A stretch of DNA of 64,000 bases from an uncultured Chryseobacterium sp. (GCA_913775525.1 CAJYLH010000036.1:1-64000); one strand, 5' to 3'. Shown: positions 53,529 through 63,327, counted from the stretch's first letter. Notes: generated by a model not told the origin, from the letters alone. Numbers and translations: made by a program.

Positions 53529-54356
53529 CTATTCTTGTACAGCCGGTAAGTTGGCGGCTGCTTTCTGGATCTTTTTATGGGTATAGGCACACATCATAAT
53601 GCTGAATTCATACAGGATGATCAGCGGGAATGCAGCCATCATCATACTTAAAACATCCGCAGGGGTAATGATTGCCGCTACGACCATGATCAGTACGATC
53701 GCATGGCGACGGTAAGTTTTCATGAACGTCGGCGTCAGGATGCCTAATGTAGTCAGGAAGTATATCAGCACCGGGAAAAGGAAGATAATACCCATCCCCA
53801 GGATAACCTGTAAAAACAAGGTAGTGTAATCGCTTAGGTCATACAGCGGAACAATGATATCCGAAATCTTAAAAATAACCCCGAAATTCACGGCAAACGG
53901 CAGGATCAGGAAATAGCCGCATAATACGCCGACCATAAAAAGGATCCATACGGAGTTGATGATGAAAATAGAATTTTTTCTTTCTTTAGGATGCAGGGCA
54001 GGGCTGATGAACCTCCATAATTCCCATACGATATACGGGAAAGCCGCCACGATACCTCCGAAGATAGATACCGCCATCATTACGTTGAACTGCTGGTAGA
54101 GCCTCTGCACACGCACAGGGAAATCTTTCGGCAGATGGATGCTGTCTTCACCCAGAATCATTCTGGAGAAATGGTTCACCACCCTGAAGGTAGGGAAGTC
54201 ATTACGTGTAGGACCGAAAAAGATATGGTCCATGATCCAGTTGATATTGAAACCAATAACAAATGCAGCAACTACAATTGCCAGGATTGAACGGATCAGA
54301 TGACCCCTTAGTTCCCCGATATGCCCCCAAAAAGACATTTCTTTTCCCTCACTCAC
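53529..54356 (-). CDS. tatC: Sec-independent translocase subunit TatC
   Basis: A 275-aa polytopic membrane protein with six segments. The N-terminal cytoplasmic motif MSFWGHIGELRGHLIR holds the Glu used in signal-peptide recognition, and FPYIVWELWRFISPALHPKERK is the conserved first-loop motif. TatC recognises twin-arginine signal peptides and, with TatA, moves folded proteins. Start is uncertain: TTG 54365, GTG 54356 or ATG 54338; the GTG gives a family-like N terminus (SEGKEMSFW). Here tatC stands without tatA or tatB. Confidence 0.95.
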   Translation of the reverse strand: MSEGKEMSFWGHIGELRGHLIRSILAIVVAAFVIGFNINWIMDHIFFGPTRNDFPTFRVVNHFSRMILGEDSIHLPKDFPVRVQRLYQQFNVMMAVSIFGGIVAAFPYIVWELWRFISPALHPKERKNSIFIINSVWILFMVGVLCGYFLILPFAVNFGVIFKISDIIVPLYDLSDYTTLFLQVILGMGIIFLFPVLIYFLTTLGILTPTFMKTYRRHAIVLIMVVAAIITPADVLSMMMAAFPLIILYEFSIMMCAYTHKKIQKAAANLPAVQE

Positions 54357-54376
54357 AGAATACAATTTTTAAGACC

Positions 54377-54384
54377 CAAATGTA
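54377..54384 (-). promoter_or_regulatory. -7 promoter box of tatC
   Basis: TACATTTG on the minus strand, 20 nt before the GTG start; transcription should begin just before it. Confidence 0.55.
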
Positions 54385-54502
54385 TGAAAAAAAGTTCTTA
54401 TTATGCAGCAGGTTGCGCACGATATCACAGAAAAAAGGCCTGCTGCATTAATGATTTTCTTCACCTGTAGCGTACAATGGTCCGGAAGTGCTTGCATATA
54501 GC

Positions 54503-55468
54503 TTAATTGATGCCTTCGTCCAGTAGCTTATGGAGGTCGATGATCCCGAAATATTTTCCGTTTTCCGTTACGACAAGCTGTCCGATATTATTGTCTTTCA
54601 GAATCCTCAGGGCTTCACGGGCAAGCGCGTCTTTTTCAATGGTCTTAGGTTTCTGCGACATGATTTCACTGGCCGTGATGGTGGAAAGGTCTTCGCCTTT
54701 CATCAGCATCCTCCTGAGGTCCCCATCGGTAATCACACCAATAATTTCATCTTCCCGGGTGACCACGGTAATTCCATGCCTTGAAGCGCTGATGGAAATG
54801 ATGACATCCCTGATGGATGCCGTTTCGGCAACGTGTGGTTTCTGAGAAGAAAGGAAATCGCTCACTCTGGCCAGAAGGTTCTTGCCGAGGCTTCCGCCGG
54901 GATGGAATTTAGCGAAGTCATGGGCTTTGAAGCCATTAAGCTCCATCAGTACGATTGCCAGCGCATCACCTAATGCCATCTGTAAAGTGGTGGAGCTTGT
55001 AGGGGCCAGCTGGTTCGGGCACGCTTCCGTATCCACATGCGTATCAAGGATTACATCGGAAAATTCAGCAAGTTTGCTGTTCCTGTTGCCGGTCATGCCG
55101 ATCAGGGCCGAAGAATAATTTTTAAGGTAAGGCAGCAGATTGATGATTTCAGGTGAATTCCCGGAATTGGAAATGCAGAGTACGACATCGCTTTTCTGGA
55201 TCACGCCCAAATCTCCGTGGATGGCTTCAGAAGCATGAAGGAACTGGGATGGAGTGCCGGTAGAATTAAGGGTTGCTACGATTTTATTGGCTACGTGGGC
55301 CGACTTTCCGATACCTACAATGATGAGTTTACCTTCTGCGGACCGGATAATGTCAACGGCTGTTACAAATTCGTCATCCAGCCTGTTCTTTAATTTCTGA
55401 AGTTCTGAGATTTCTATGTCAAGGGTGTTTTTCGCTATCGAGATAATGCCGTCTTTTTCCATTTTCAT
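54503..55468 (-). CDS. kdsD: Arabinose-5-phosphate isomerase (KpsF/GutQ family)
   Basis: A 321-aa enzyme: SIS sugar-isomerase domain at 30-175 (GKLIIVGIGKSAHVANKIVATLNSTGTPSQFLHASEAIHGDLG and VVLCISNSGNSPEI) and two CBS domains (SDFLSSQKPHVAETASIRDVI; ASEIMSQKPKTIEKD). It converts ribulose-5-phosphate to arabinose-5-phosphate, the first step to Kdo in lipopolysaccharide synthesis. It is on the same strand as tatC, 118 nt upstream of the tatC promoter, probably separately transcribed. Confidence 0.95.
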   Translation of the reverse strand: MKMEKDGIISIAKNTLDIEISELQKLKNRLDDEFVTAVDIIRSAEGKLIIVGIGKSAHVANKIVATLNSTGTPSQFLHASEAIHGDLGVIQKSDVVLCISNSGNSPEIINLLPYLKNYSSALIGMTGNRNSKLAEFSDVILDTHVDTEACPNQLAPTSSTTLQMALGDALAIVLMELNGFKAHDFAKFHPGGSLGKNLLARVSDFLSSQKPHVAETASIRDVIISISASRHGITVVTREDEIIGVITDGDLRRMLMKGEDLSTITASEIMSQKPKTIEKDALAREALRILKDNNIGQLVVTENGKYFGIIDLHKLLDEGIN

Positions 55469-55580
55469 ACGTTTGGGTATATAAAAATTCCACTAAAAAA
55501 TGTTATATCATTAAAAGGAAATTTTATATAAATTTTATTTTTTATAAATTCGTTCGCTTTTATTTTAGACAAAAATTTAT

Positions 55581-55588
55581 TAACTTTG
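55581..55588 (+). promoter_or_regulatory. -7 promoter box of recQ
   Basis: TAACTTTG, 32 nt before the ATG at 55621. Confidence 0.55.
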
Positions 55589-55620
55589 GAATAGATGCAA
55601 ATTTAGCAATAGAAAATTAG

Positions 55621-57825
55621 ATGAACGCAAAAAAAGCCAATTTATCCGGCGAGCTGAAGAAATATTTCGGTTTTTCAACTTTCAAGGGTCAGCAGGAGCA
55701 AATCATACAAAACCTTTTGGATGGAAACGATATATTTGTTCTCATGCCTACAGGCGGAGGTAAATCCTTATGCTACCAATTGCCGGCGTTAATTTCAGAA
55801 GGCACTGCCATTGTAGTATCGCCCCTCATCGCATTGATGAAGAATCAGGTTGATGCAGTCAACGGGCTCTCATCTGAAGAAGGGGTTGCCCACGTACTGA
55901 ATTCATCATTAAACAAAACTCAGACCAAACAGGTCTTTGACGATATTAAAAAAGGAAAAACAAAACTTTTATACGTTGCTCCGGAATCTCTGATCAAAGA
56001 AGATTACCTTGATTTTCTGAAGGAAGTGAAAATTTCCTTCTTCGCTATTGATGAAGCACACTGTATCTCCGAATGGGGGCACGACTTCCGTCCGGAATAC
56101 AGGAACCTTAAAACGATCATCGACAGGATTGCCGATGTGCCTGTCATTGCCCTTACGGCAACCGCTACACCTAAAGTCCAGGACGATATCCAGAAGACCT
56201 TAGGCATGACCAATGCACAGGTGTTCAAAGAAAGCTTTAACCGTCCCAATCTGTATTATGAAGTACGGCCGAAAGTGAATATCGATAAAGAAATTGTCAG
56301 ATTTATCAATCAGCATAAAGGGAAATCCGGGATTGTATATTGCTTAAGCCGGAGAAAGGTAGAAGAATTTGCCCAGCTTCTCCAGGTGAACGGCATTAAT
56401 GCCCTTCCGTATCACGCAGGCCTTGACCAGAAGATGCGTGTAACCAATCAGGATAAGTTCCTGATGGAAGAAGTGGATGTTATTGTGGCTACCATTGCCT
56501 TCGGGATGGGAATTGATAAACCGGATGTACGGTTCGTGATCCACTATGACTTCCCGAAATCCCTTGAAAGTTACTACCAGGAAACCGGACGTGCCGGAAG
56601 GGACGGCGGAGAAGGCTATTGCCTTGCTTTTTATGATCCCAAGGATATTGAAAAGCTGGAGAAATTCCTGGCTCAGAAGCCTGTTTCGGAAAGGGAAATC
56701 GGACTTCAGCTGCTGAACGAAGTGGTAGGCTATGCGGAAACTTCCATGAGCAGAAGGCAGTATATCCTGTACTATTTCGGGGAAAATTTTGATCCGGTCA
56801 ATGGAGACGGAGCGAGGATGTGTGACAACGTTTCCAACCCGCCGAAACTCAAAGACGCTACTTCCGACCTTGAAAAGGTGCTTGAACTGATCCGTGATAC
56901 CGGTGAGAAGTTCAAATCAAAAGACCTTATTTCCGTCATTGTGGGGAAAGAGACCGCCGTGACAAAATCGTACAAGCTGGAACAGCATCCCCGGTTCGGA
57001 TTCGGAAAAGAGGAAAAAGACAACTACTGGAAAACCATATTGCGCCAGGCTACCGTGCAGGGATTCCTTTTAAAGGATATTGAAACCTACGGCGTGCTGA
57101 AAATTTCAGACAAAGGCAGGCAGGTGATTGATCATAAGAACAAAGAAACGTTCCTGATTGCAGAAGACCGGGAATTCGACCTGAACCAGACCCGTGCCGA
57201 AAGTGAACAGACCCAGATGCAGGCCGGGGGAGGGCTGGATCAGAACCTCTTCAGCCAGCTTAAGGAACTGAGGAAAAAAGTAGCTAAGAAATATGGGATT
57301 CCGCCCTATACGGTTTTTATGGATCCCAGCCTGGAAGATATGACTGTCCAGTATCCGGTAAACCTGGAAGAAATTAACAAAATTTACGGAGTCGGAGAAG
57401 GAAAAGCTAAGAAATACGGTAAAGAATTTGCCGATTTTATAAAGGCTTATGTGGAACAGAACAATATAGAACGTACTCAGGACATGGTGCTGAAGCAGGT
57501 GGCCAATAAGTCCAGCCATAAGGTTTTCATTATCCAGAGTACCGATAAAAAGATCGACCTTGAAGATATCGCACGCGCTAAAAACCTTTCCATGGATGAA
57601 CTCCTGAAAGAAATGGAGCGTATTGTCTACCAGGGGACCAAGCTGAACATTGATTATTATATTGAAGATAATTTTGATGAAGATATCGTGGACGGATTCA
57701 TGGAATTCATGAATGAATCTGAAAGTGACAGCATGAAAGTGCTGCTTGACGAGTTTGGCGATGAACTATCTGATGAGGAAGTGAGGATGCTCAGGATTAA
57801 GTTCATCAGTGATGTAGCAAACTAA
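55621..57825 (+). CDS. recQ: ATP-dependent DNA helicase RecQ, zinc-cysteine-poor form
   Basis: A 734-aa superfamily 2 3'-5' helicase. Walker A MPTGGGKS (42-49), motif II DEAH (144-147) with [13 protein letters not shown], motif [12 protein letters not shown]. The zinc-binding region differs from E. coli RecQ: the first Cys is Ser (MSRRQ, 377) and CGNCDNC is replaced by ARMCDNV, leaving only Cys401, so no four-Cys zinc site remains. Winged helix, HRDC-like region ([17 protein letters not shown]) and a long acidic C-terminal extension follow. It acts in recombination and replication-fork repair. Confidence 0.95.
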   Translation: MNAKKANLSGELKKYFGFSTFKGQQEQIIQNLLDGNDIFVLMPTGGGKSLCYQLPALISEGTAIVVSPLIALMKNQVDAVNGLSSEEGVAHVLNSSLNKTQTKQVFDDIKKGKTKLLYVAPESLIKEDYLDFLKEVKISFFAIDEAHCISEWGHDFRPEYRNLKTIIDRIADVPVIALTATATPKVQDDIQKTLGMTNAQVFKESFNRPNLYYEVRPKVNIDKEIVRFINQHKGKSGIVYCLSRRKVEEFAQLLQVNGINALPYHAGLDQKMRVTNQDKFLMEEVDVIVATIAFGMGIDKPDVRFVIHYDFPKSLESYYQETGRAGRDGGEGYCLAFYDPKDIEKLEKFLAQKPVSEREIGLQLLNEVVGYAETSMSRRQYILYYFGENFDPVNGDGARMCDNVSNPPKLKDATSDLEKVLELIRDTGEKFKSKDLISVIVGKETAVTKSYKLEQHPRFGFGKEEKDNYWKTILRQATVQGFLLKDIETYGVLKISDKGRQVIDHKNKETFLIAEDREFDLNQTRAESEQTQMQAGGGLDQNLFSQLKELRKKVAKKYGIPPYTVFMDPSLEDMTVQYPVNLEEINKIYGVGEGKAKKYGKEFADFIKAYVEQNNIERTQDMVLKQVANKSSHKVFIIQSTDKKIDLEDIARAKNLSMDELLKEMERIVYQGTKLNIDYYIEDNFDEDIVDGFMEFMNESESDSMKVLLDEFGDELSDEEVRMLRIKFISDVAN

Positions 57826-57869
57826 CTTAAAATAGGACCTTATCCTTTGATGGTACGGTTTTTATAGGC

Positions 57870-58952
57870 ATGAAGAAGATTTCCATCATATTTATATTGC
57901 CGGATCTGGAAACCGGAGGTGCGGAAAGGATTGTAACAACTCTTGCCAATCATCTTTCCCGGGATCTTTTTGAGCCAAAAATACTGCTCCTGCGCAAAGA
58001 GGGCGGATACCTCGACCTGGTAAAAAAAGATGTAGAGATCATCGATATCCAGACCCCCAGGATCAGGCATTCCCTGAAACCCATCCTGAAAGAAATCTAC
58101 AGGAGAAGGCCTGATATTGTGTTTTCCGGATTCGGGGAAGTGAATGCTTACCTGTCTTTATTCATTAAAATTTTCCCTAAAGTAAAATTCATTGCCAGGG
58201 AAACCAATGTGGTTTCCGAACATATCCAGCGTAAGGAAATCAGGTTTTTTTACAATTTCTACAACAATTACCATCGGATCATTGCTCAAAGTAATGATAT
58301 GAAGCTTGACCTGATAGACCATTTCGGCATCAGCCGGGATAAGGTGGTCAAGATCAATAATCCTGTCGATTTTGAATTTATCGATGCCAGGCTGTCCGTT
58401 TCAGAAAAGCCTTCATGCTTCAAATACAACTATAAGAATGTAGTCGCCATCGGAAACCTTTCTGCACGGAAAGGGTTTGACAGCCTCCTGAAGGTGTTTT
58501 CCCGGCTGGACAATGAAAATATCCTCCTGCATATCCTCGGTGACGGTAAAGACCGGGAATTGCTCCATCAGATGAAAGAATTTATGGGCCTGAAAAACGT
58601 GATTTTCCACGGGCGGCAGGATAATCCTTACAAATTCCTGAAATATGCAGATTTATTTGTGCTTTCATCAAGGTATGAAGGGTTTCCCAATGTGCTTCTG
58701 GAAGCAGGAGCGTGCGGTACCTATGCACTGGTTAATAACTGTCCCGGAGGGATCAATGAAATTATTCAGGAATCCGTAAACGGTGAAATCTGTGATATCA
58801 GCAACCACGATGAGTTTGCACAAAGGATCATCCAGGCGTTGCAGGCTGAACACAACCATGAAGCCATTCAGCGCTCCATACGGTCAAGATTTTCAAAACA
58901 TATCATTTTGGATCAGTATGAAAAAGCTTTGCTGGACCTGACAAAAAAATAA
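57870..58952 (+). CDS. Glycosyltransferase family 4 protein
   Basis: A 360-aa GT-B glycosyltransferase. N-terminal acceptor domain with IIFILPDLETGGAERIVTTLANHL; C-terminal donor domain with NLSARKGFDSLLKVFSRL, LHILGDGKD, VIFHGRQDNPYKFLKYADLFVLSSRYEGFPNVLLEAGACG, the EGFPNVLLE motif of GT4 enzymes using nucleotide sugars. It probably builds a surface polysaccharide or lipopolysaccharide sugar; the nearby kdsD fits this loosely. Starts 44 nt after recQ on the same strand. Confidence 0.94.
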   Translation: MKKISIIFILPDLETGGAERIVTTLANHLSRDLFEPKILLLRKEGGYLDLVKKDVEIIDIQTPRIRHSLKPILKEIYRRRPDIVFSGFGEVNAYLSLFIKIFPKVKFIARETNVVSEHIQRKEIRFFYNFYNNYHRIIAQSNDMKLDLIDHFGISRDKVVKINNPVDFEFIDARLSVSEKPSCFKYNYKNVVAIGNLSARKGFDSLLKVFSRLDNENILLHILGDGKDRELLHQMKEFMGLKNVIFHGRQDNPYKFLKYADLFVLSSRYEGFPNVLLEAGACGTYALVNNCPGGINEIIQESVNGEICDISNHDEFAQRIIQALQAEHNHEAIQRSIRSRFSKHIILDQYEKALLDLTKK

Positions 58953-58980
58953 TATTGCGGAATGCAGACCGCTCATTTCT

Positions 58981-58988
58981 TATATTTG
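58981..58988 (+). promoter_or_regulatory. -7 promoter box of the 115-aa protein gene
   Basis: TATATTTG, 19 nt before the ATG at 59008. Confidence 0.5.
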
Positions 58989-59007
58989 AGCAAAATTAAA
59001 TCAATCA

Positions 59008-59355
59008 ATGAAAAAAATACCAAAGCTGGGATGTGCCTGCGAAAAGCCGCCTTTCAGCCAGCATGATTTCAGAAATTCAGCATTAGGAACTGACCATACC
59101 AACGGAAGGCATGCAGAAGTAAGCATTTTCCAGTGTAAACTTTGCCAGAGGATCTGGATTCAGTACCTGCTCGAATATGAGCATTCGTCTAACGCCGGAA
59201 GGTGGTACAGAGGGATTGTATCTAAAAAAGAACGTCCGGCTATAACGCCTGAAAATACAGTCGACTACCTGGAAAGCCTCGAATGGTATCTGTACGGAGG
59301 CTCATTTTTTAACAGTACGGGTGCCATTGGCGAGGGAAAAATCAATCTGGATTGA
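59008..59355 (+). CDS. Hypothetical protein with cysteine pairs, 115 aa
   Basis: A soluble protein with an N-terminal GCACEKPP and a CKLC pair 38 residues later (QCKLCQRIWIQYLLEYEH), a possible treble-clef or zinc-ribbon site. The remainder is aromatic-rich (RWYRGIV, YLESLEWYLYGGSFF). I do not recognise a named family. It lies 15 nt upstream of another small unknown gene on the same strand, so they are probably co-transcribed. Confidence 0.8.
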   Translation: MKKIPKLGCACEKPPFSQHDFRNSALGTDHTNGRHAEVSIFQCKLCQRIWIQYLLEYEHSSNAGRWYRGIVSKKERPAITPENTVDYLESLEWYLYGGSFFNSTGAIGEGKINLD

Positions 59356-59370
59356 TCATCATCAGACCTA

Positions 59371-59727
59371 ATGAACGAACTGGATATTTTAAGGCGAAAC
59401 CGGCTGATTAAAAAACTGCGTTCCAATGCTATTGCCATTACCACTCATCAGATTGATAAACATTCCGGATTTTTTAAAATGAATGATCTTTTAGGCAGGA
59501 TTGAGGACATCAGAGCATTGGAAGACCTTGATCTGAGCGTATTCAGGAGATATTACCTTGAAATTCAGTCTCATCCTATTGGACAGGAAAGAGAATTATA
59601 CCATAAGGATTTTCTGGAAAGGCTTGACAGGAAGTTAAAAGCTGTGGATGAGAGGTACAGCGATTTACTGCATGAGAAATGTTTGGAAATTATTGAAAAA
59701 TATAAAGACATTAAGAATCTTTGTTAG
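59371..59727 (+). CDS. Hypothetical helical protein, 118 aa
   Basis: A charged, all-helical 118-aa cytoplasmic protein (LRRNRLIKKLRSNAIAITTHQIDKHSGFFKMNDLLGRIEDI...LERLDRKLKAVDERYSDLLHEKCLEIIEKYKDI). The C-terminal half is likely a coiled coil. No known family. Second gene of a two-gene unit after the cysteine-pair protein. Confidence 0.75.
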   Translation: MNELDILRRNRLIKKLRSNAIAITTHQIDKHSGFFKMNDLLGRIEDIRALEDLDLSVFRRYYLEIQSHPIGQERELYHKDFLERLDRKLKAVDERYSDLLHEKCLEIIEKYKDIKNLC

Positions 59728-59800
59728 CACTTCCTGTCAGCAGCAGCTGGCCACTGTGAAATTTGGACCGCTCTCACTTTCTCAGGTGGTAATTAATCAG

Positions 59801-59808
59801 TAAATTTG
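59801..59808 (+). promoter_or_regulatory. -7 promoter box of lpdA
   Basis: TAAATTTG, 42 nt before the ATG at 59851. Confidence 0.5.
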
Positions 59809-59850
59809 TAAGATCAAGTAAGATAATAATAAACAAATTCATACAATAAC

Positions 59851-61254
59851 ATGAGTCAATTCGATGTTACCGTAATCGGTTCAGGTCCCGGTGGTTATGT
59901 AGCTGCCATCCGTGCCGCACAATTGGGCTTCAATACTGCCATTATCGAGAAATATCCAACCCTGGGAGGAACCTGCCTTAACGTAGGATGTATCCCATCC
60001 AAGGCGCTTCTGGACAGTTCCGAGCATTTCGAGAATGCCAAGCATAATTTTGCCGGCCACGGAATCATTATCAATGAGCCTAAGGCAGACCTTACCAGAA
60101 TGGTTGAACGTAAGAATGAGGTTATCAAGCAGAATACAGACGGGATCAGCTACCTGATGAACAAAAACAAAATCACCGTTTTTGAAGGTGTGGGAAGCTT
60201 TGAATCCGCCACTCAGATCAAAGTAACCAAAAACGACGGTTCATCCGAAACCATCGAATCCAAATATACCATCATCGCCACAGGTTCCAAGCCATCTTCC
60301 CTTCCTTTTATTACTCTGGATAAAGAAAGGGTAATTACTTCTACGGAAGCATTGAACCTTAAAGAAATCCCTAAGCATCTGGTTGTGATCGGAGGTGGAG
60401 TAATCGGTCTTGAATTAGGATCTGTATACCTGAGATTAGGTGCCCAGGTGACCGTAGTTGAGTTCATGGATAAAATTATTCCTGGAATGGATGGTACCCT
60501 GAGCAAAGAGCTTCTTAAAGTGCTTAAAAAGCAAGGCATGAAGTTTATGCTGTCCACCGCAGTATCTGCTGTTGAAAGAAATGGGGATACCGTAAAGATT
60601 ACCGCAAAAGATAAAAAAGGGGAAGAAGTAACCGTAGAAGGTGACTACTGCCTGGTTTCCGTAGGAAGAAAACCGTTTACCGACGGTCTTGGTCTTGAAA
60701 AAGCAGGTGTTGAGCTTGATGAAAGAGGAAGAGTAAAGGTAAATGACCATTTACAGACCAATGTTGCCAATATCTACGCAATAGGAGACGTTATAAAAGG
60801 CGCTATGCTGGCTCACAAAGCAGAAGAGGAAGGCGTATTTGTCGCTGAAACATTAGCCGGCCAGAAACCTCACATCAATTATGACCTGATTCCAGGTGTT
60901 GTCTATACATGGCCGGAAGTTGCCGGAGTAGGAAAGACCGAAGAGCAGCTTAAAGAAGCAAGCGTATCCTATAAAGTAGGATCTTTCCCAATGAGAGCTT
61001 TGGGAAGAAGTCGTGCAAGCGGTGATGTAGACGGTCTGGTAAAGATCATTGCTGACGAAAAAACAGATGAAGTCCTGGGAATGCACATCGTTGGTGCAAG
61101 AGCGGCTGACCTTATTGCAGAAGGCGTAATTGCTATGGAATTCCGTGCCAGCGCAGAAGATATTGCGAGAAGTTCCCATGCTCACCCTACCTATGCCGAA
61201 GCCATTAAGGAAGCGGCACTGGATGCGACAGCAAAGAGACCGATCCATATGTAA
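59851..61254 (+). CDS. lpdA: Dihydrolipoyl dehydrogenase
   Basis: A 467-aa FAD-dependent E3 of 2-oxoacid dehydrogenase complexes. FAD motif GSGPGGYVAA (10-19); redox disulfide Cys42/Cys47 in GGTCLNVGCIPSK; NAD motif VIGGGVIGLELGSVYLRLG; second FAD motif NIYAIGDVIKG; catalytic His in SSHAHPTYAEAIKEAA of the partner subunit. It reoxidises dihydrolipoamide with NAD+. No E1/E2 genes are adjacent. Followed by the repeat array at 61293. Confidence 0.97.
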   Translation: MSQFDVTVIGSGPGGYVAAIRAAQLGFNTAIIEKYPTLGGTCLNVGCIPSKALLDSSEHFENAKHNFAGHGIIINEPKADLTRMVERKNEVIKQNTDGISYLMNKNKITVFEGVGSFESATQIKVTKNDGSSETIESKYTIIATGSKPSSLPFITLDKERVITSTEALNLKEIPKHLVVIGGGVIGLELGSVYLRLGAQVTVVEFMDKIIPGMDGTLSKELLKVLKKQGMKFMLSTAVSAVERNGDTVKITAKDKKGEEVTVEGDYCLVSVGRKPFTDGLGLEKAGVELDERGRVKVNDHLQTNVANIYAIGDVIKGAMLAHKAEEEGVFVAETLAGQKPHINYDLIPGVVYTWPEVAGVGKTEEQLKEASVSYKVGSFPMRALGRSRASGDVDGLVKIIADEKTDEVLGMHIVGARAADLIAEGVIAMEFRASAEDIARSSHAHPTYAEAIKEAALDATAKRPIHM

Positions 61255-61292
61255 GGTTTTGAAGATTTAAACATTTAAGTATGTAAAAATAA

Positions 61293-61830
61293 GGCTGCCG
61301 TTGTATTGACGGTGGCTTTTTTTTGAAGTCTGGTTTAAGATTTAGGGATTGAAGAATTTAAAAATTGAAAGATTTAAATATTATGGCTGTCATTATGGGA
61401 ATGGTGGCTTTTTTATTGGAAGTAGGTGAGGGTGTAAGGATTAAAAATTGAAAAATTTAAAGATTTAAGGATTTAAAGATTTAAAGATTATGGCTGTCGT
61501 TATGGTGATAGTGGCTTTTTTATTGGAAGTGGGTGAGGGTGTAAGGATTAAAAATTTAAAAATTGAAAAATTTAAAATTTAAAGATTATGGCTGTCGTTA
61601 TGGTGATAGTGGCTTTTTTATTGGAAGTGGGTGAGGGTGTAAGGATTAAAAAATTTAAAGATTTAAGAATTTAAGGATTTAAGGATTATGGTTGTTGTTA
61701 TGGTAATAGTGTGTTTTTTATTGGAAGTGGGTGAAGGTGTAAAGATTTAAAAATTGGAAGATTTAAGGATTGATGGATTGAAAGAGTTAATAATTCTGGC
61801 TGCCCTCCATAGCGATGATTGTTTTTTGAA
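61293..61830 (+). repeat. Six-unit tandem array derived from the lpdA terminator, with mini-ORFs
   Basis: Units begin with GGCTG or a variant at 61293, 61385, 61492, 61590, 61690 and 61798 (periods 92-108 nt). The first is the lpdA terminator (CCGT/ACGG stem, T8). Units 2-5 share GGCTGTCGTTATGGTGATAG, TGGCTTTTTTATTGGAAGTG and GGTGAGGGTGTAAGGATT, followed by AT-rich 9-nt runs of GATTTAAAG. In each of units 2-5 an ATG opens a 20-30-codon frame (for example MAVVMVIVAFLLEVGEGVRI) that ends in the AT-rich spacer. Fills the 649-nt gap before the CvfB-like gene. Confidence 0.85.
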
Positions 61831-61875
61831 GAAAGTTGCTTTACATTCCACATTCTGAACTTACGATTATTTCCG

Positions 61876-61883
61876 TACCTTTG
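61876..61883 (+). promoter_or_regulatory. -7 promoter box of the CvfB-like gene
   Basis: TACCTTTG, 20 nt before the ATG at 61904. Confidence 0.6.
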
Positions 61884-61903
61884 TCAGCTAAATTTTTTCA
61901 TCT

Positions 61904-62728
61904 ATGCAACCGGGAAAGACACAGACTTTAACAATATCAGAAAAAAACACTTCAGGATGGATCTTAACGGATGGTTCCGGCGAGAAGGCTTTTTTACCTA
62001 AAATTTTCATCCGTGATGAACAGGAAGTTAATGATGAGATTGAGGTTTTTGTGTATCAGGATGACAATAAGCTGAAAGCTACGACTGAAATTCCTTTGGC
62101 GGAAGTAGGGGAGTTTGCGGTAATGAGCTGTGTTCAGAGCCTGCCGAGCGGTGCGTTTATGGACTGGGGAATCATCAAAGACCTGTTCATCCCGTATAAG
62201 CAGCAGAAAACAAAAATCATTGAAGGCAAACGATACTTAGTCTATCTCTATGTTGATGATGAACTGGAACTGATTACCGGTACTACCAAATTCAAAAGGA
62301 ACCCGCAGTATCAGGACCTGCCGTTTCAGAAAGGTGACAAAGTAGACCTGATCATGATGAACGAAAGCGAACTGGGCTGGAATGTCGTGATCAATAAACA
62401 ATATATCGGACTGATCTATGCATCCGATGTTTTTAAAAAGCTCTATCCTTTATCCGAAGAGACAGGCTATATCAAAGCGATCCGGGAAGACGGGAAGATT
62501 GATGTTTCCCTGCAGCCGGAAGGATTTGAAAATATTGATGAATTCAAAAAGAAGATCCTGGATAAGCTGGAAGAAAATTACGGATTACTATATCTTTCTG
62601 ACCAGTCGAGTCCGGAAGAGATTAAAGATGAGCTGCAGATGAGCAAAAAGAATTTTAAGAAAGCTATTGGCGGACTGTATAAAGACAAGATCATTGATCT
62701 TTCAGACGATAAGATCAGATTATTATAA
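61904..62728 (+). CDS. CvfB/YitL-like S1-domain RNA-binding protein
   Basis: A 274-aa protein made of consecutive S1-like domains and a C-terminal winged helix. N-terminal S1-like (TISEKNTSGWILTDGSGEKAFLPKIF), the family motif FAVMSCVQSLPSGAFMDWGIIKDLFIPYKQQ, then VYLYVDDELELITGTTKF, GLIYASDVFKKLYPLSEETGYIKAIREDGKIDVSLQPEGF, and the winged helix MSKKNFKKAIGGLYKDKIIDLSDDKIRLL. CvfB proteins bind RNA and affect virulence gene expression in Staphylococcus. A weak GGCAG/CTGCC hairpin at about 62736 may end the transcript. Confidence 0.93.
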   Translation: MQPGKTQTLTISEKNTSGWILTDGSGEKAFLPKIFIRDEQEVNDEIEVFVYQDDNKLKATTEIPLAEVGEFAVMSCVQSLPSGAFMDWGIIKDLFIPYKQQKTKIIEGKRYLVYLYVDDELELITGTTKFKRNPQYQDLPFQKGDKVDLIMMNESELGWNVVINKQYIGLIYASDVFKKLYPLSEETGYIKAIREDGKIDVSLQPEGFENIDEFKKKILDKLEENYGLLYLSDQSSPEEIKDELQMSKKNFKKAIGGLYKDKIIDLSDDKIRLL

Positions 62729-62841
62729 AAAGCGGGCAGAGTTTTCTGCCTGTTTCTCTTTTATGTCATTCAGATATGTTTACTGCAAGGTAAAGAAAGC
62801 CTTACGGCCTGATTTTATTTTGTATCTTCCATAAAAAAAAG

Positions 62842-63327
62842 ATGCGGCATGTATTCCTAATCCTTTTTGTTATTTTTTCTGTTTCAGTCTCAGGCCAGGA
62901 TATCATAATGATCCGGAAATCTGTCGAACAGATTAACAAAACCAGAAACTACACAGTTAAAACAGTTCCTAATGAATATTTTGCCGGTAAAAATACTGTA
63001 ACGGATAACGGCATTGAACTTAAAGGATTTTACATAAACAGTGAACTTAAGAAAATGGAATACTCGGTAGGTACATCTGCATGGAAATACCAGACGGAAT
63101 ATTTTTTTGACCATAATCATCTGATATTCGTATACGTTAAAAAATATCAGACTGCCGGTAAAAACGGATACCTTAGACAACCTGAACTCTTATCCGAATC
63201 CAGATATTACTACATAAACGGAAAGCTGATTAAAGCCACAGGCACATCGGATCAGGATCTGAAAAATACCGATTACCTAAGACAAGCTATTGAGCTGAGA
63301 AACGATCTGGAAAGTTACCGTCCATGA
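62842..63327 (+). CDS. Hypothetical secreted protein, 161 aa
   Basis: Signal peptide MRHVFLILFVIFSVSVSGQ, then a beta-rich mature part (FAGKNTVTDNGIELKGFYINSELKKMEYSVG, FFDHNHLIFVYVKKYQ, SRYYYINGKLIKATGTSDQD). The -YYYINGKLIKA- pattern occurs in other small secreted Bacteroidetes proteins with MORN/antitoxin-like folds, but no family can be named. Monocistronic. Function unknown. Confidence 0.82.
   Translation: MRHVFLILFVIFSVSVSGQDIIMIRKSVEQINKTRNYTVKTVPNEYFAGKNTVTDNGIELKGFYINSELKKMEYSVGTSAWKYQTEYFFDHNHLIFVYVKKYQTAGKNGYLRQPELLSESRYYYINGKLIKATGTSDQDLKNTDYLRQAIELRNDLESYRP

Noticed and set aside
61293-61830. CRISPR array
   Set aside because: Units are 92-108 nt with conserved and AT-rich parts but no short constant repeat with unique spacers, and no cas genes are nearby.
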